From the NCBI GenBank assembly GCA_963754305.1, contig CAVWFR010000032.1, positions 124,001 through 188,000 of the forward strand: a stretch of 64,000 nt of DNA. The letters are read 5' to 3'. Below the pieces are notes generated by a model. That model worked only from the letters and a program-made list of their open reading frames with translations. It made no database searches and was not told the DNA's origin. Below, one piece after another: positions 54,423 through 64,000 of this stretch. How positions within the stretch are numbered: position 1 is the first letter of the stretch; each line of letters opens with the position of its first letter. Position numbers and translations under genes: made by a program. The stretch is from DATEDA01 sp963754305. Lineage in GTDB: Bacteria > Pseudomonadota > Gammaproteobacteria > Burkholderiales > SG8-39.

Positions 54423-55373
54423 TCACCCTTCGAGCGATCGCCACATTTCCTGGTCGCGTTCGGCAGTCCAGATGCGCGGGTTCGCAATGCCGCTCGCTTC
54501 GTCGAAGGCGCGCGACACGTCGAACGGCATGCAGTGCTCGTAGATCGGGTAGTGACCGTACACCGGATCGAGCTTCCGGCGAGCGTCCGCGTAGACCTGC
54601 TTGAGATTCTTGCCCGCGGCAACGCCTTCCTTGGCGCTGGCGTAGAGGGCGCGCACGAACCGCTGCGTGAACTCGATCGCCTTGATCGAATCGGCGGCGG
54701 TCACGAGCGCCGGACCGCGCCCGGGAACCAGTTTTTCGGGGGCGAGCGCCCGGAGCTTGTCGAGCGATTCGGGCCACTCCTGTAGCTGCGCGTCGCCAGT
54801 GTAGATCCCGGCGTTGTATTCCACGAGATCGCCGGAGAAGAGAACCTTCTGCGCCGGAAGCCAGGCGATGGTATCGCCTCGGGTGTGCCCGCCGCCCACG
54901 TGGATCAGTCTGACCTCTAGCTTCCCCATCCAGAGGGTCAGCTCGCGGTCGAACGTCAGCGTCGGCCAGGTGAGGCCAGGGATCGCTTCGGCGCCGCGGA
55001 AGAGTCGCGGGAAGCGTCCGATCTCGGAGTCCATGTCTTGGCGCCCGCGCTCCTCGATCATCTCGTAGGTCGCCTGGCTGGCGATGATTTCGCCAGCCTT
55101 GTAGGCAGAGGCGCCGAGCACGCGGACGGCGTGATAGTGAGTCAGCACGACGTACTTGATCGGCTTGTCGGTGACGGTCCGGATATGTCGGATGACGTCC
55201 AGCGCCATCGCGGGGGTGGCCTGGGTGTCGATAACCATCACGCCGTCGTCGCCGATCACCACACCGCTGTTCGGATCGCCTTCCGTGGTGTAGGCGTAGG
55301 CGTTCTCGGACAGCCTGGCGAAAGTCACCTGCTTGTCGGCCAGATCGGCGTGAGACGCGAATGCTTTGGCCAT
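54423..55373 (-). CDS. Metallo-beta-lactamase-fold protein with altered metal motif
   Basis: 316 residues from ATG 55373. The fold is clear (GVVIGDDGVMVIDTQATPAM, LIHVGGGHTRGDTIAWLP, VLFSGDLVEYNAGIYTGD). The canonical HxHxDH appears as THYHAVRVLG: the first two His remain but Asp-His is replaced by Val-Arg, and the late ligand appears as PGRGPALV instead of GHG. At most one metal could be held in the usual way. The same HYHAVR variant is, to my knowledge, a subgroup trait rather than damage. No close partner gene. Confidence 0.85.
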   Translation of the reverse strand: MAKAFASHADLADKQVTFARLSENAYAYTTEGDPNSGVVIGDDGVMVIDTQATPAMALDVIRHIRTVTDKPIKYVVLTHYHAVRVLGASAYKAGEIIASQATYEMIEERGRQDMDSEIGRFPRLFRGAEAIPGLTWPTLTFDRELTLWMGKLEVRLIHVGGGHTRGDTIAWLPAQKVLFSGDLVEYNAGIYTGDAQLQEWPESLDKLRALAPEKLVPGRGPALVTAADSIKAIEFTQRFVRALYASAKEGVAAGKNLKQVYADARRKLDPVYGHYPIYEHCMPFDVSRAFDEASGIANPRIWTAERDQEMWRSLEG

Positions 55374-55492
55374 CGATGCTCCTTGGGAGGGGGTAGCGGG
55401 GCGCCGGGGATCTAGCGGCGTGGGAGGTGCGGCCAAAATCGCCGGGCGCTCCTACGGCCCGGGCCCGGGCGGGCTGCCGCGTGGCTAGGCGT

Positions 55493-55521
55493 TTGACAGT
55501 ACAGGGAAATCCCCCGATAAT
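55493..55521 (+). promoter_or_regulatory. Sigma-70 promoter of the tRNA-tuf operon
   Basis: TTGACA (55493-55498), a 17-base spacer and GATAAT (55516-55521) give a near-consensus promoter 15 bases before tRNA-Tyr. The GC-rich CTCGCGC after the -10 box is the discriminator type seen in stringently controlled stable-RNA promoters. Confidence 0.85.
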
Positions 55522-55535
55522 CTCGCGCTTCGTTC

Positions 55536-55622
55536 GGAGGGGTGCCCGAGCGGCTAAAGGGGGCAGACTGTAAATCTGTTGGCCATGCGCCTACGTAGGT
55601 TCGAATCCTACCCCCTCCACCA
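55536..55622 (+). tRNA. tRNA-Tyr (GTA)
   Basis: An 87-base class II tRNA with encoded CCA. Acceptor GGAGGGG pairs with CCCCTCC, anticodon loop CTGTAAA gives GTA, a long variable arm follows, and the T loop reads TTCGAAT. It is first of the tRNA-Tyr/Gly/Thr-tuf unit. Confidence 0.97.
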
Positions 55623-55710
55623 GGAGTGTCGCGGCGCGTACGGCTCACCGAGCGCTCGAGCCAAGCGGACGAGCCGGTGGTCCTCGGTATCGGGCGTCCG
55701 CCTTGGGTAA

Positions 55711-55784
55711 GCGGGTGTAGCTCAATGGTAGAGCAGAAGCCTTCCAAGCTTACGACGAGGGTTCGATTCCCTTCACCCGCTCCA
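55711..55784 (+). tRNA. tRNA-Gly (TCC)
   Basis: 74 bases with encoded CCA. Acceptor GCGGGTG pairs with CACCCGC, anticodon loop CTTCCAA gives TCC, T loop TTCGATT. Second in the cluster. Confidence 0.97.
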
Positions 55785-55824
55785 ACGAGTCCCGAGCCGA
55801 CCACGACGAGACCCGACCGATTCC

Positions 55825-55899
<75 letters not shown>

Positions 55900-55968
55900 C
55901 GAAGTTTCACCGGTAGGCGAAGGCATTCCACTCAACGCACTCAATAGTCCCGAAGAAGGCAGCGACAC

Positions 55969-57159
55969 ATGGCGAAGAGCAAGTTTGAGCGTAACAAGCC
56001 GCACGTGAACGTGGGGACGATTGGTCACGTGGATCACGGGAAGACGACGCTGACGGCGGCGATGACGCACATTTTGTCGAAGAAGTTTGGGGGCGAGGCG
56101 AAGAACTACGATCAGATCGACAACGCGCCGGAGGAGAAGGCGCGCGGGATCACGATCAACACGGCGCACGTGGAGTATCAGACGGCGAATCGGCACTACG
56201 CGCATGTCGACTGCCCGGGGCATGCCGACTACATCAAGAACATGATCACCGGGGCGGCGCAGATGGACGGGGCGATTCTGGTGGTTTCGGCGGCCGATGG
56301 GCCGATGCCGCAGACGCGCGAGCACATTCTGCTTGCGCGCCAGGTGGGGGTGCCGTTCATCGTGGTGTACATGAACAAGGCCGACATGGTCGATGACAAG
56401 GAGCTCTTGGACCTGGTGGAGATGGAGGTGAGGGAGCTGTTGTCGAAGTACGAGTTTCCCGGTGACAAGACCCCGATCGTGATCGGCTCGGCGCTGAAGG
56501 CGCTGGAGGGGGACAAGTCGGACATGGGGGAGGGGTCGATCTTCAAGCTCGCTGATGCGCTGGACAGCTACATCCCGCTGCCCAAGCGGGCGCTGGACCA
56601 GCCGTTTCTGATGCCGGTGGAGGATGTGTTCTCGATCTCGGGTCGGGGGACGGTGGTCACGGGGCGGGTGGAGCGGGGGATCATCAAGGTCTCCGAGGAG
56701 ATCGAGATTGTGGGGCTGAAGCCGACGCTGAAGACGGTGTGCACGGGGGTGGAGATGTTTCGCAAGCTCCTCGATGAGGGGCAGGCGGGGGACAACATCG
56801 GGGTGCTGCTGCGGGGGACCAAGCGCGAGGAGGTGGAGCGTGGGCAGGTGCTGGCGAAGCCGGCCTCGATCACCCCGCACACGAAGTTTCAGGCCGAGGT
56901 GTACGTGCTGTCGAAGGAGGAGGGGGGTCGGCACACGCCGTTTTTCAACGGTTATCGGCCGCAGTTTTACTTCCGTACGACCGATGTGACGGGTTCGGCG
57001 GAGTTGCCGGCGGGGACGGAGATGGTGATGCCTGGGGACAACGTGTCGATCACGGTGAGCCTGATCGCCCCGATTGCGATGGAGGAGGGGTTGCGCTTCG
57101 CCATCCGCGAGGGCGGGCGTACCGTCGGTGCCGGCGTCGTGACGAAAGTGATCGAATAG
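55969..57159 (+). CDS. tuf: Elongation factor Tu
   Basis: 396 residues. GTPase motifs GHVDHGKTTL (G1), the switch I region KARGITINTAHVEY, DCPGHADY (G3), NKAD (G4) and GSALKALEG (G5), then domains II and III ending VVTKVIE. Delivers aminoacyl-tRNA to the ribosome. The codon pattern (many GGG and GTG) differs from flanking genes and may reflect conversion between two tuf copies; the second copy would lie outside the window. Confidence 0.98.
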   Translation: MAKSKFERNKPHVNVGTIGHVDHGKTTLTAAMTHILSKKFGGEAKNYDQIDNAPEEKARGITINTAHVEYQTANRHYAHVDCPGHADYIKNMITGAAQMDGAILVVSAADGPMPQTREHILLARQVGVPFIVVYMNKADMVDDKELLDLVEMEVRELLSKYEFPGDKTPIVIGSALKALEGDKSDMGEGSIFKLADALDSYIPLPKRALDQPFLMPVEDVFSISGRGTVVTGRVERGIIKVSEEIEIVGLKPTLKTVCTGVEMFRKLLDEGQAGDNIGVLLRGTKREEVERGQVLAKPASITPHTKFQAEVYVLSKEEGGRHTPFFNGYRPQFYFRTTDVTGSAELPAGTEMVMPGDNVSITVSLIAPIAMEEGLRFAIREGGRTVGAGVVTKVIE

Positions 57160-57243
57160 GAGTGAGCGCGTCCGTCGGAAAACCCGTGGTACTGGGCCAG
57201 TGTAAGATTGTGACTCGGATCGCCATTCGAGCCGCAAGTCCAC

Positions 57244-57319
57244 AGGCCAATAGCTCAACTGGCAGAGCGTCGGTCTCCAAAACCGAAGGTTGGGGGTTCG
57301 ATTCCCTCTTGGCCTGCCA
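57244..57319 (+). tRNA. tRNA-Trp (CCA)
   Basis: 76 bases with encoded CCA. Acceptor AGGCCAA pairs with TTGGCCT, anticodon loop CTCCAAA gives CCA. It lies between tuf and secE, the usual place in beta- and gammaproteobacteria. Confidence 0.97.
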
Positions 57320-57364
57320 AGCTCTCCCGGACGCAAGCCGGGAGCCCCGCACAAGCGAGCACTG

Positions 57365-57736
57365 ATGCCGGCGTCTTCCCCCATGGTCGACCGAATCAAG
57401 ATTGTCATCGCCGGGATGCTGCTCATCGCGGGGATCGCTGGCTTCTATTACTTCTCGACGATGCCGCTGGTGGCGCGCGTCGGGATGGTGCTGGCCGGGA
57501 TCGCCGCTGGCGTCGCGGCCGGCTGGTTCTCCCAGCCGGGCCGCGATCTGCTGGCTTTCGCGAAGGAATCGGTGAACGAAGTCAAGAAGATGGTCTGGCC
57601 GACCCGCAAGGAGTCGCTCCAGATCGCCGGCGCGGTGTTCGCATTCGTGGTGCTGATGGCGCTCTTTCTTTGGATCGTGGACAAGGGGGTCGAGTTCGCG
57701 CTCTATGACCTGATCCTGGGATGGAAGCGTTCGTGA
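57365..57736 (+). CDS. secE: Preprotein translocase subunit SecE
   Basis: A 123-residue membrane protein with three helices (IKIVIAGMLLIAGIAGFYYF, a second at VGMVLAGIAAGVAAGWF, a third at GAVFAFVVLMALFLWIV) and the conserved cytoplasmic FAKESVNEVKKMVWPTRKES before the last helix. ATG 57365 or 57383 are possible starts. It clamps the SecY channel. Its end overlaps nusG. Confidence 0.95.
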   Translation: MPASSPMVDRIKIVIAGMLLIAGIAGFYYFSTMPLVARVGMVLAGIAAGVAAGWFSQPGRDLLAFAKESVNEVKKMVWPTRKESLQIAGAVFAFVVLMALFLWIVDKGVEFALYDLILGWKRS

Positions 57737-58269
57737 CCAAGCGCTGGTACGTCGTCCACGCCTACTCGGGCTTCGAGCGCTCGGTGCAGCGCACGCTGGA
57801 GGACCGCATCCGGCGCGCCGGCATGGAAGATAAGTTCGGCAAGATCCTCGTACCGACCGAAGAGGTGGTCGAGATGAAGGGCGGCCAGAAGCACATGTCG
57901 GAGCGGAAGTTCTACCCCGGCTATGTACTGGTCGAGATGGAGATGGACGACCAGGCGTGGCATCTGGTGAAGAACACCGCCAAGGTCACCGGCTTCGTCG
58001 GCGGCGCGCACGGGCGGAAGCCGCCGCCGATCAGCGAGAAAGAGGTCGAAGCCATCCTGCAGCAGATGCAGGACGGCGTCGAGAAACCCAAGCCCAAGGT
58101 GCTGTTCGAGGTGGGCGAAGCTGTTCGCGTCAGGGAAGGACCCTTTACGGACTTTCACGGGAATGTGGAGGACGTCAACTATGACAAGAGCAAGCTCCGG
58201 GTCTCGGTCACGATCTTTGGCCGCGCGACGCCGGTGGAACTGGAGTTCGGTCAAGTCGAAAAGGTCTGA
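57721..58269 (+). CDS. nusG: Transcription termination/antitermination factor NusG
   Basis: About 182 residues. NGN domain RWYVVHAYSGFERSVQRTLE to FYPGYVLVEMEMDDQAWHLV and a C-terminal KOW domain EAVRVREGPFTDFHGNVEDV. ATG 57721 lies within secE; GTG 57733, overlapping the secE stop as GTGA, is an equally good start four codons later. Binds RNA polymerase and links it to Rho or the ribosome. Confidence 0.96.
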   Translation: MEAFVTKRWYVVHAYSGFERSVQRTLEDRIRRAGMEDKFGKILVPTEEVVEMKGGQKHMSERKFYPGYVLVEMEMDDQAWHLVKNTAKVTGFVGGAHGRKPPPISEKEVEAILQQMQDGVEKPKPKVLFEVGEAVRVREGPFTDFHGNVEDVNYDKSKLRVSVTIFGRATPVELEFGQVEKV

Positions 58270-58299
58270 GACGGGGAGCTCCTGGCTCAACGGCTACGC

Positions 58300-58322
58300 A
58301 CCCGGCGAAGACGTCGCCGGGT
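58300..58322 (+). terminator. Hairpin between nusG and rplK
   Basis: ACCCGGCGA and TCGCCGGGT form a perfect 9-bp stem with a 5-base loop, 30 bases after nusG. No T-run follows, so it is more likely a processing or attenuation hairpin than a full terminator. Confidence 0.4.
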
Positions 58323-58453
58323 CCGGCGAGATCGAGGATTGGGACGAGGAGCGGCTCGGCTACTACGGGCCGGCGCTCGAGGAAGCGGCCTGAGGGCCGC
58401 GAGGACAGGGGAGGCCGCGAGCCGCGGCCGGTTGAACCCGCTAGGAGGAAGGC

Positions 58454-58891
58454 GTGGCAAAGAAAGTCGTCGGCTACATCAAATTGCAGGTGCCGGCGGG
58501 CAAGGCAAACCCGAGTCCGCCCATCGGGCCCGCGCTCGGCCAGCGCGGCCTGAACATCATGGAGTTCTGCAAGGCGTTCAACGCTCAGACGCAGGGCTTG
58601 GAGCCGGGCCTGCCGGTGCCGGTGGTCATCACCGCCTACCAGGACAAGAGCTTTACGTTCATCGTGAAGACCCCGCCGGCGACGGTGCTGATCAAGAAGG
58701 CGGCGAAGCTTGAAAAAGGCAGCCCCCGGCCGCATACGGACAAGGTGGGCAAGATCTCCCGCGCCCAAGCCGAGGAGATCGCCAAGGCGAAAATGCCCGA
58801 CCTTACCGCCGCCGATCTCGACGCCGCCGTCCGGACGATCGCCGGGAGTGCCCGGAGCATGGGGGTCACGGTGGAGGGCAGCGAGAAATGA
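58454..58891 (+). CDS. rplK: 50S ribosomal protein L11
   Basis: 145 residues from GTG 58454 after GGAGGAAGGC. The N-terminal VGYIKLQVPAGKANPSPPIG (thiostrepton-site proline region) and the C-terminal RNA-binding part ending IAGSARSMGVTVEG are canonical. Part of the 23S GTPase-associated centre. Overlaps rplA by 4 bases. Confidence 0.98.
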   Translation: MAKKVVGYIKLQVPAGKANPSPPIGPALGQRGLNIMEFCKAFNAQTQGLEPGLPVPVVITAYQDKSFTFIVKTPPATVLIKKAAKLEKGSPRPHTDKVGKISRAQAEEIAKAKMPDLTAADLDAAVRTIAGSARSMGVTVEGSEK

Positions 58892-59580
58892 AGCAGACCA
58901 AGCGTGAGAAGACCCTGGCGGGCATCGTGCAGCACGCCAAGCTCTATCCGGTCGCTGACGCGCTGGATCTCGTCAAGAAGACCGCGACCGCGAAGTTCGA
59001 CGAATCAGTTGACGTCGCGGTCAACCTGGGGATCGACGCCAAGAAATCCGACCAGTCGGTGCGCGGCTCAGTGGTGCTGCCATCGGGCACCGGGAAGAAG
59101 GTTCGCGTGGCGGTATTCACCCAGGGGGACAAGGCGGAGGCTGCCCGCGCCGCTGGTGCCGATCTGGTCGGCCTGGACGACCTCGCCGAGAAGGTCAAGG
59201 CCGGGCAGATGGATTTCGACGTCGCGATCGCCAGCCCTGACGCGATGCGGGTCGTCGGTCAGCTCGGCCAGATTCTCGGTCCGCGAGGGCTGATGCCGAA
59301 CCCGAAGGTCGGGACCGTCACAGCCGACGTGGCGACGGCGGTGAAGAACGCCAAGGCCGGCCAGATCCAGTATCGCGCCGACAAGGCGGGGATCGTGCAG
59401 TGCCCCATCGGACGAGCGTCGTTCACCGCGGACGCGCTGAAGGCCAACCTGGTCGCGCTGATCGACGCGCTCAACAAGTCGAAGCCCTCGGGGGCGAAAG
59501 GGGTTTATCTCCGTAAGGTGGCGGTGTCGAGCACGATGGGCCCTGGTGTCCGCGTCGATCTAACCACGCTGAATGGATAA
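58888..59580 (+). CDS. rplA: 50S ribosomal protein L1
   Basis: 230 residues. VDVAVNLGIDAKKSDQSVRG, LPSGTGKKVRVAVFTQGDKA, GPRGLMPNPKVGTVT and the C-terminal MGPGVRVDLTTLNG are typical. Forms the L1 stalk and, in many bacteria, represses its own rplK-rplA message. ATGA overlap with rplK. Confidence 0.98.
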   Translation: MKQTKREKTLAGIVQHAKLYPVADALDLVKKTATAKFDESVDVAVNLGIDAKKSDQSVRGSVVLPSGTGKKVRVAVFTQGDKAEAARAAGADLVGLDDLAEKVKAGQMDFDVAIASPDAMRVVGQLGQILGPRGLMPNPKVGTVTADVATAVKNAKAGQIQYRADKAGIVQCPIGRASFTADALKANLVALIDALNKSKPSGAKGVYLRKVAVSSTMGPGVRVDLTTLNG

Positions 59581-59992
59581 CGGGGGAGACATCCCGCCGA
59601 GGCGGCGAGTCTGCTGCTCTCGGGGAGCGCGAGGAAGAGTGCCCTCGCGTCGTGACCACCAGAAGGAACTTTAGGCTCTGAGCGCATTCAGAGCACAGCC
59701 CGGATTGGCGCCGAGGTCGCGCCGTCCGAAACCGACTTTGGGCTGTCGCGGCGCCGGTTTGGGACGCGGCAGGTTGTCAAAGACCGTAGGAACCGCGAGG
59801 TTTAATGGCAGGGAGCAGGCGGGCTCGGGGCACGATCCCCGGACGCCTGATCCGGACCGCCTACGCAGATGGCGTACCCCAATGCAAGGCAAGCGAACCG
59901 CGTGCAACGCGGCCGAACGCCTGAGTGAAGGACGCCGTGGGTGCCGCACGGGTGACGAACCCGGTCGGCGTTTGACTCGATGGAGGTAGACC
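59581..59992 (+). promoter_or_regulatory. Intergenic region with rplJL leader (L10 leader RNA)
   Basis: A 412-base gap before rplJ. Positions 59778-59790 read CAAAGACCGTAGG, TTTAAT follows at 59801-59806, and CCTACGCAGATGG at 59860-59872 pairs back to the first block. This is the conserved kink-turn/bulge pattern of the L10 leader, where the L10-(L12)4 complex binds to shut off translation of rplJL. A promoter should lie upstream in the first 150 bases but no convincing boxes were found. Confidence 0.75.
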
Positions 59993-60523
59993 GTGGGTCT
60001 CAGCATGGAAGACAAGCAGGCGGTCGTCCGGGAAGTCGCGGCGCAGGTCGCGAACGCCCAGTCGATCGTCCTCGCCGAGTACCGTGGTCTGGAAGTGGGC
60101 CACATGACCGAGCTCCGCCGCAAGGCGCGCCGCTCGGGCGTGTACCTGCGCGTCCTCAAGAACACCCTGGCGCGCCGCGCCGTGAAGGACACGCCGTTCT
60201 CGAAGCTCGCCGACAGCATGATCGGCCCGCTCGTGTACGGCATCTCGTCCGACCCGGTCGCGACCGCCAAGGTGATGAACGAGTTCGCGAAGGGCAACGA
60301 GAAGTTCGTGATCCGCGCCGGCTGCATGCCGAACGCCGTCATCTCCGCCAAGGAGGTTGCCGCGCTCGCATCGCTGCCGTCACGCGAGGAGCTGCTCTCG
60401 AAGCTCATGGGGACGATGCAGGCCCCGATCGCCCAGTTCGTCCGCACGCTGAACGAGGTGCCGTCGCGGTTCGTCCGCACGCTTGCCGCGGTCCACGCTG
60501 CGCGGGAACAGGCGAGCGCCTGA
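59993..60523 (+). CDS. rplJ: 50S ribosomal protein L10
   Basis: 176 residues from GTG 59993 after GGAGG, matching the usual L10 start (GLSMEDKQAVVREVAAQV). IVLAEYRGLEVGHMTELRRK and VLKNTLARRAV form the rRNA-binding domain; the C-terminal helix that carries L7/L12 ends ASA. Likely autoregulated through the upstream leader. Confidence 0.98.
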   Translation: MGLSMEDKQAVVREVAAQVANAQSIVLAEYRGLEVGHMTELRRKARRSGVYLRVLKNTLARRAVKDTPFSKLADSMIGPLVYGISSDPVATAKVMNEFAKGNEKFVIRAGCMPNAVISAKEVAALASLPSREELLSKLMGTMQAPIAQFVRTLNEVPSRFVRTLAAVHAAREQASA

Positions 60524-60568
60524 CCGACCGTGATTCGCAAGACCTTCTGACTCAGGAGCACACGAGAA

Positions 60569-60949
60569 ATGGCTGTTGCACGTACTGACATTCTGGACGC
60601 GATCGCGAACATGACGGTCCTCGAACTCTCCACGCTGATCAAGGAGATGGAGGAGAAGTTCGGAGTCTCCGCGGCCGCCGCCGCGGTCGCGGTGGCCTCG
60701 CCCGCTGCGGGTGCTGCCGCGCCGGCAGCCGAAGAGCAGACCGAGTTCACCGTGCTGCTAACCGCGGCCGGCGAGAACAAGGTGAACGTCATCAAGGTCG
60801 TCCGTGCCGTGACCGGGCTCGGGCTGAAGGAAGCCAAGGACCTGGTCGACGGCGCGCCGAAGCCGGTCAAGGAGGGGGTCTCCAAGGCCGACGCCGAGGC
60901 GCTGTTGAAGCAGATCGTCGAAGCCGGCGGCAAAGCGGAGTTGAAGTAA
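60569..60949 (+). CDS. rplL: 50S ribosomal protein L7/L12
   Basis: 126 residues: N-terminal dimerisation part (LDAIANMTVLELSTLIKEME), an Ala-rich hinge (AAVASPAAGAAAPAAEEQ) and the factor-binding C-terminal domain (KVNVIKVVRAVTGLGLKEAK, VEAGGKAELK). Multicopy stalk protein recruiting translation GTPases. Confidence 0.98.
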   Translation: MAVARTDILDAIANMTVLELSTLIKEMEEKFGVSAAAAAVAVASPAAGAAAPAAEEQTEFTVLLTAAGENKVNVIKVVRAVTGLGLKEAKDLVDGAPKPVKEGVSKADAEALLKQIVEAGGKAELK

Positions 60950-60987
60950 CACGGCGCACGAGTGGCCGTACGCGCGACCGTTGCGCG

Positions 60988-61016
60988 AAGGCCGGCGGCT
61001 TCGAGCCGCCGGCCTT
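60988..61016 (+). terminator. rplL-rpoB intercistronic hairpin (attenuator)
   Basis: AAGGCCGGCGGCT and AGCCGCCGGCCTT form a perfect 13-bp stem with a TCG loop, 38 bases after rplL, followed by TCG rather than a T-run. In related bacteria this position holds a partial terminator that makes ribosomal protein output exceed that of rpoBC. Confidence 0.75.
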
Positions 61017-61134
61017 TCGCCGCTTCTGGAGCGCGCCAGATCGACAGCATTGCAGAGGTTGGAAGCGAGCGCGTTCGCGGTTCGAGCACGCTCGCTTCTG
61101 CCCTCTATCTTAGGGTCTCTCCCCTGGAGCATCC

Positions 61135-64000
<2,866 letters not shown>

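Noticed and set aside
58270..58393. Possible small gene between nusG and rplK (GEIEDWDEERLGYYGPALEE)
   Set aside because: It has no start codon of its own after nusG, contains the hairpin at 58300-58322 and matches nothing I know; left as intergenic.

Overview
The window is about 64 kb of GC-rich DNA, most likely from a betaproteobacterium close to the Burkholderiales. The inference rests on three things: the order tRNA-Tyr/Gly/Thr - tuf - tRNA-Trp - secE - nusG - rplKAJL - rpoB at the right end, two full-length and one relict substrate-binding protein of the tripartite tricarboxylate (TctC/Bug) family, and many small aromatic- and organic-acid catabolic clusters. No rRNA, CRISPR array, plasmid or phage module was found.

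Layout. 0-2.6 kb: end of an FAD oxidoreductase, a phytanoyl-CoA-dioxygenase-like oxygenase and a PEP mutase/isocitrate lyase family enzyme. 2.6-4.8 kb (minus): exported creatininase-like hydrolase and a secreted beta-propeller. 4.9-9.7 kb: a gene graveyard with a 5'-truncated phhB, a methyltransferase stub, an IS91-type transposase relict, a broken cobalamin adenosyltransferase and a broken DAHP synthase, plus two live genes (a CAP-domain protein and a methyltransferase). 9.8-14.4 kb: three lipoproteins, namely a GH39-like glycosidase on a repetitive TSTTSP stalk, a polysaccharide-lyase-like protein and a protein of unknown fold. 14.6-17.7 kb: phenylalanine/tyrosine catabolism (phhA, hpd) with a divergent Lrp/AsnC regulator and a MarR-like gene. 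17.8-25 kb: an NTF2-like protein, msrA, two ChaC-type gamma-glutamylcyclotransferases flanking an alpha/beta hydrolase, and a DUF2235 hydrolase with a membrane partner. 25-29.2 kb: an aromatic-catabolic cluster (FAH-family hydrolase, VOC protein, flavin monooxygenase, IclR). 29.3-33 kb: a DUF2252 protein and an orphan molybdenum-hydroxylase large subunit. 33.2-42.1 kb: amidohydrolase, Tat-exported hydrolase, a branched-chain-type ABC transporter and an aldehyde dehydrogenase, probably one uptake-and-oxidation pathway. 42.2-50.7 kb: two TctC proteins, a PrpF/GalD-like isomerase, a broken hydrolase lipoprotein, a Uma2 nuclease, an O-methyltransferase, LysR, a broken thioesterase and HutD. 50.8-55.4 kb: a single-chain indolepyruvate ferredoxin oxidoreductase and a metallo-beta-lactamase-fold protein. 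55.5-64 kb: the translation/transcription core operon with a recognisable L10 leader and an rplL-rpoB hairpin; rpoB runs off the window.

Two features cut across the regions. Several otherwise well-conserved genes carry exactly one extra base, seven such sites in six genes. This looks like a systematic sequence error or recent decay and affects how the proteins should be read. Short 3' or 5' relics of known genes (bdhA, TctC, phhB, IS91) also sit beside live genes, pointing to repeated deletion and rearrangement. All functions are inferred from sequence recognition alone; no database search was run.
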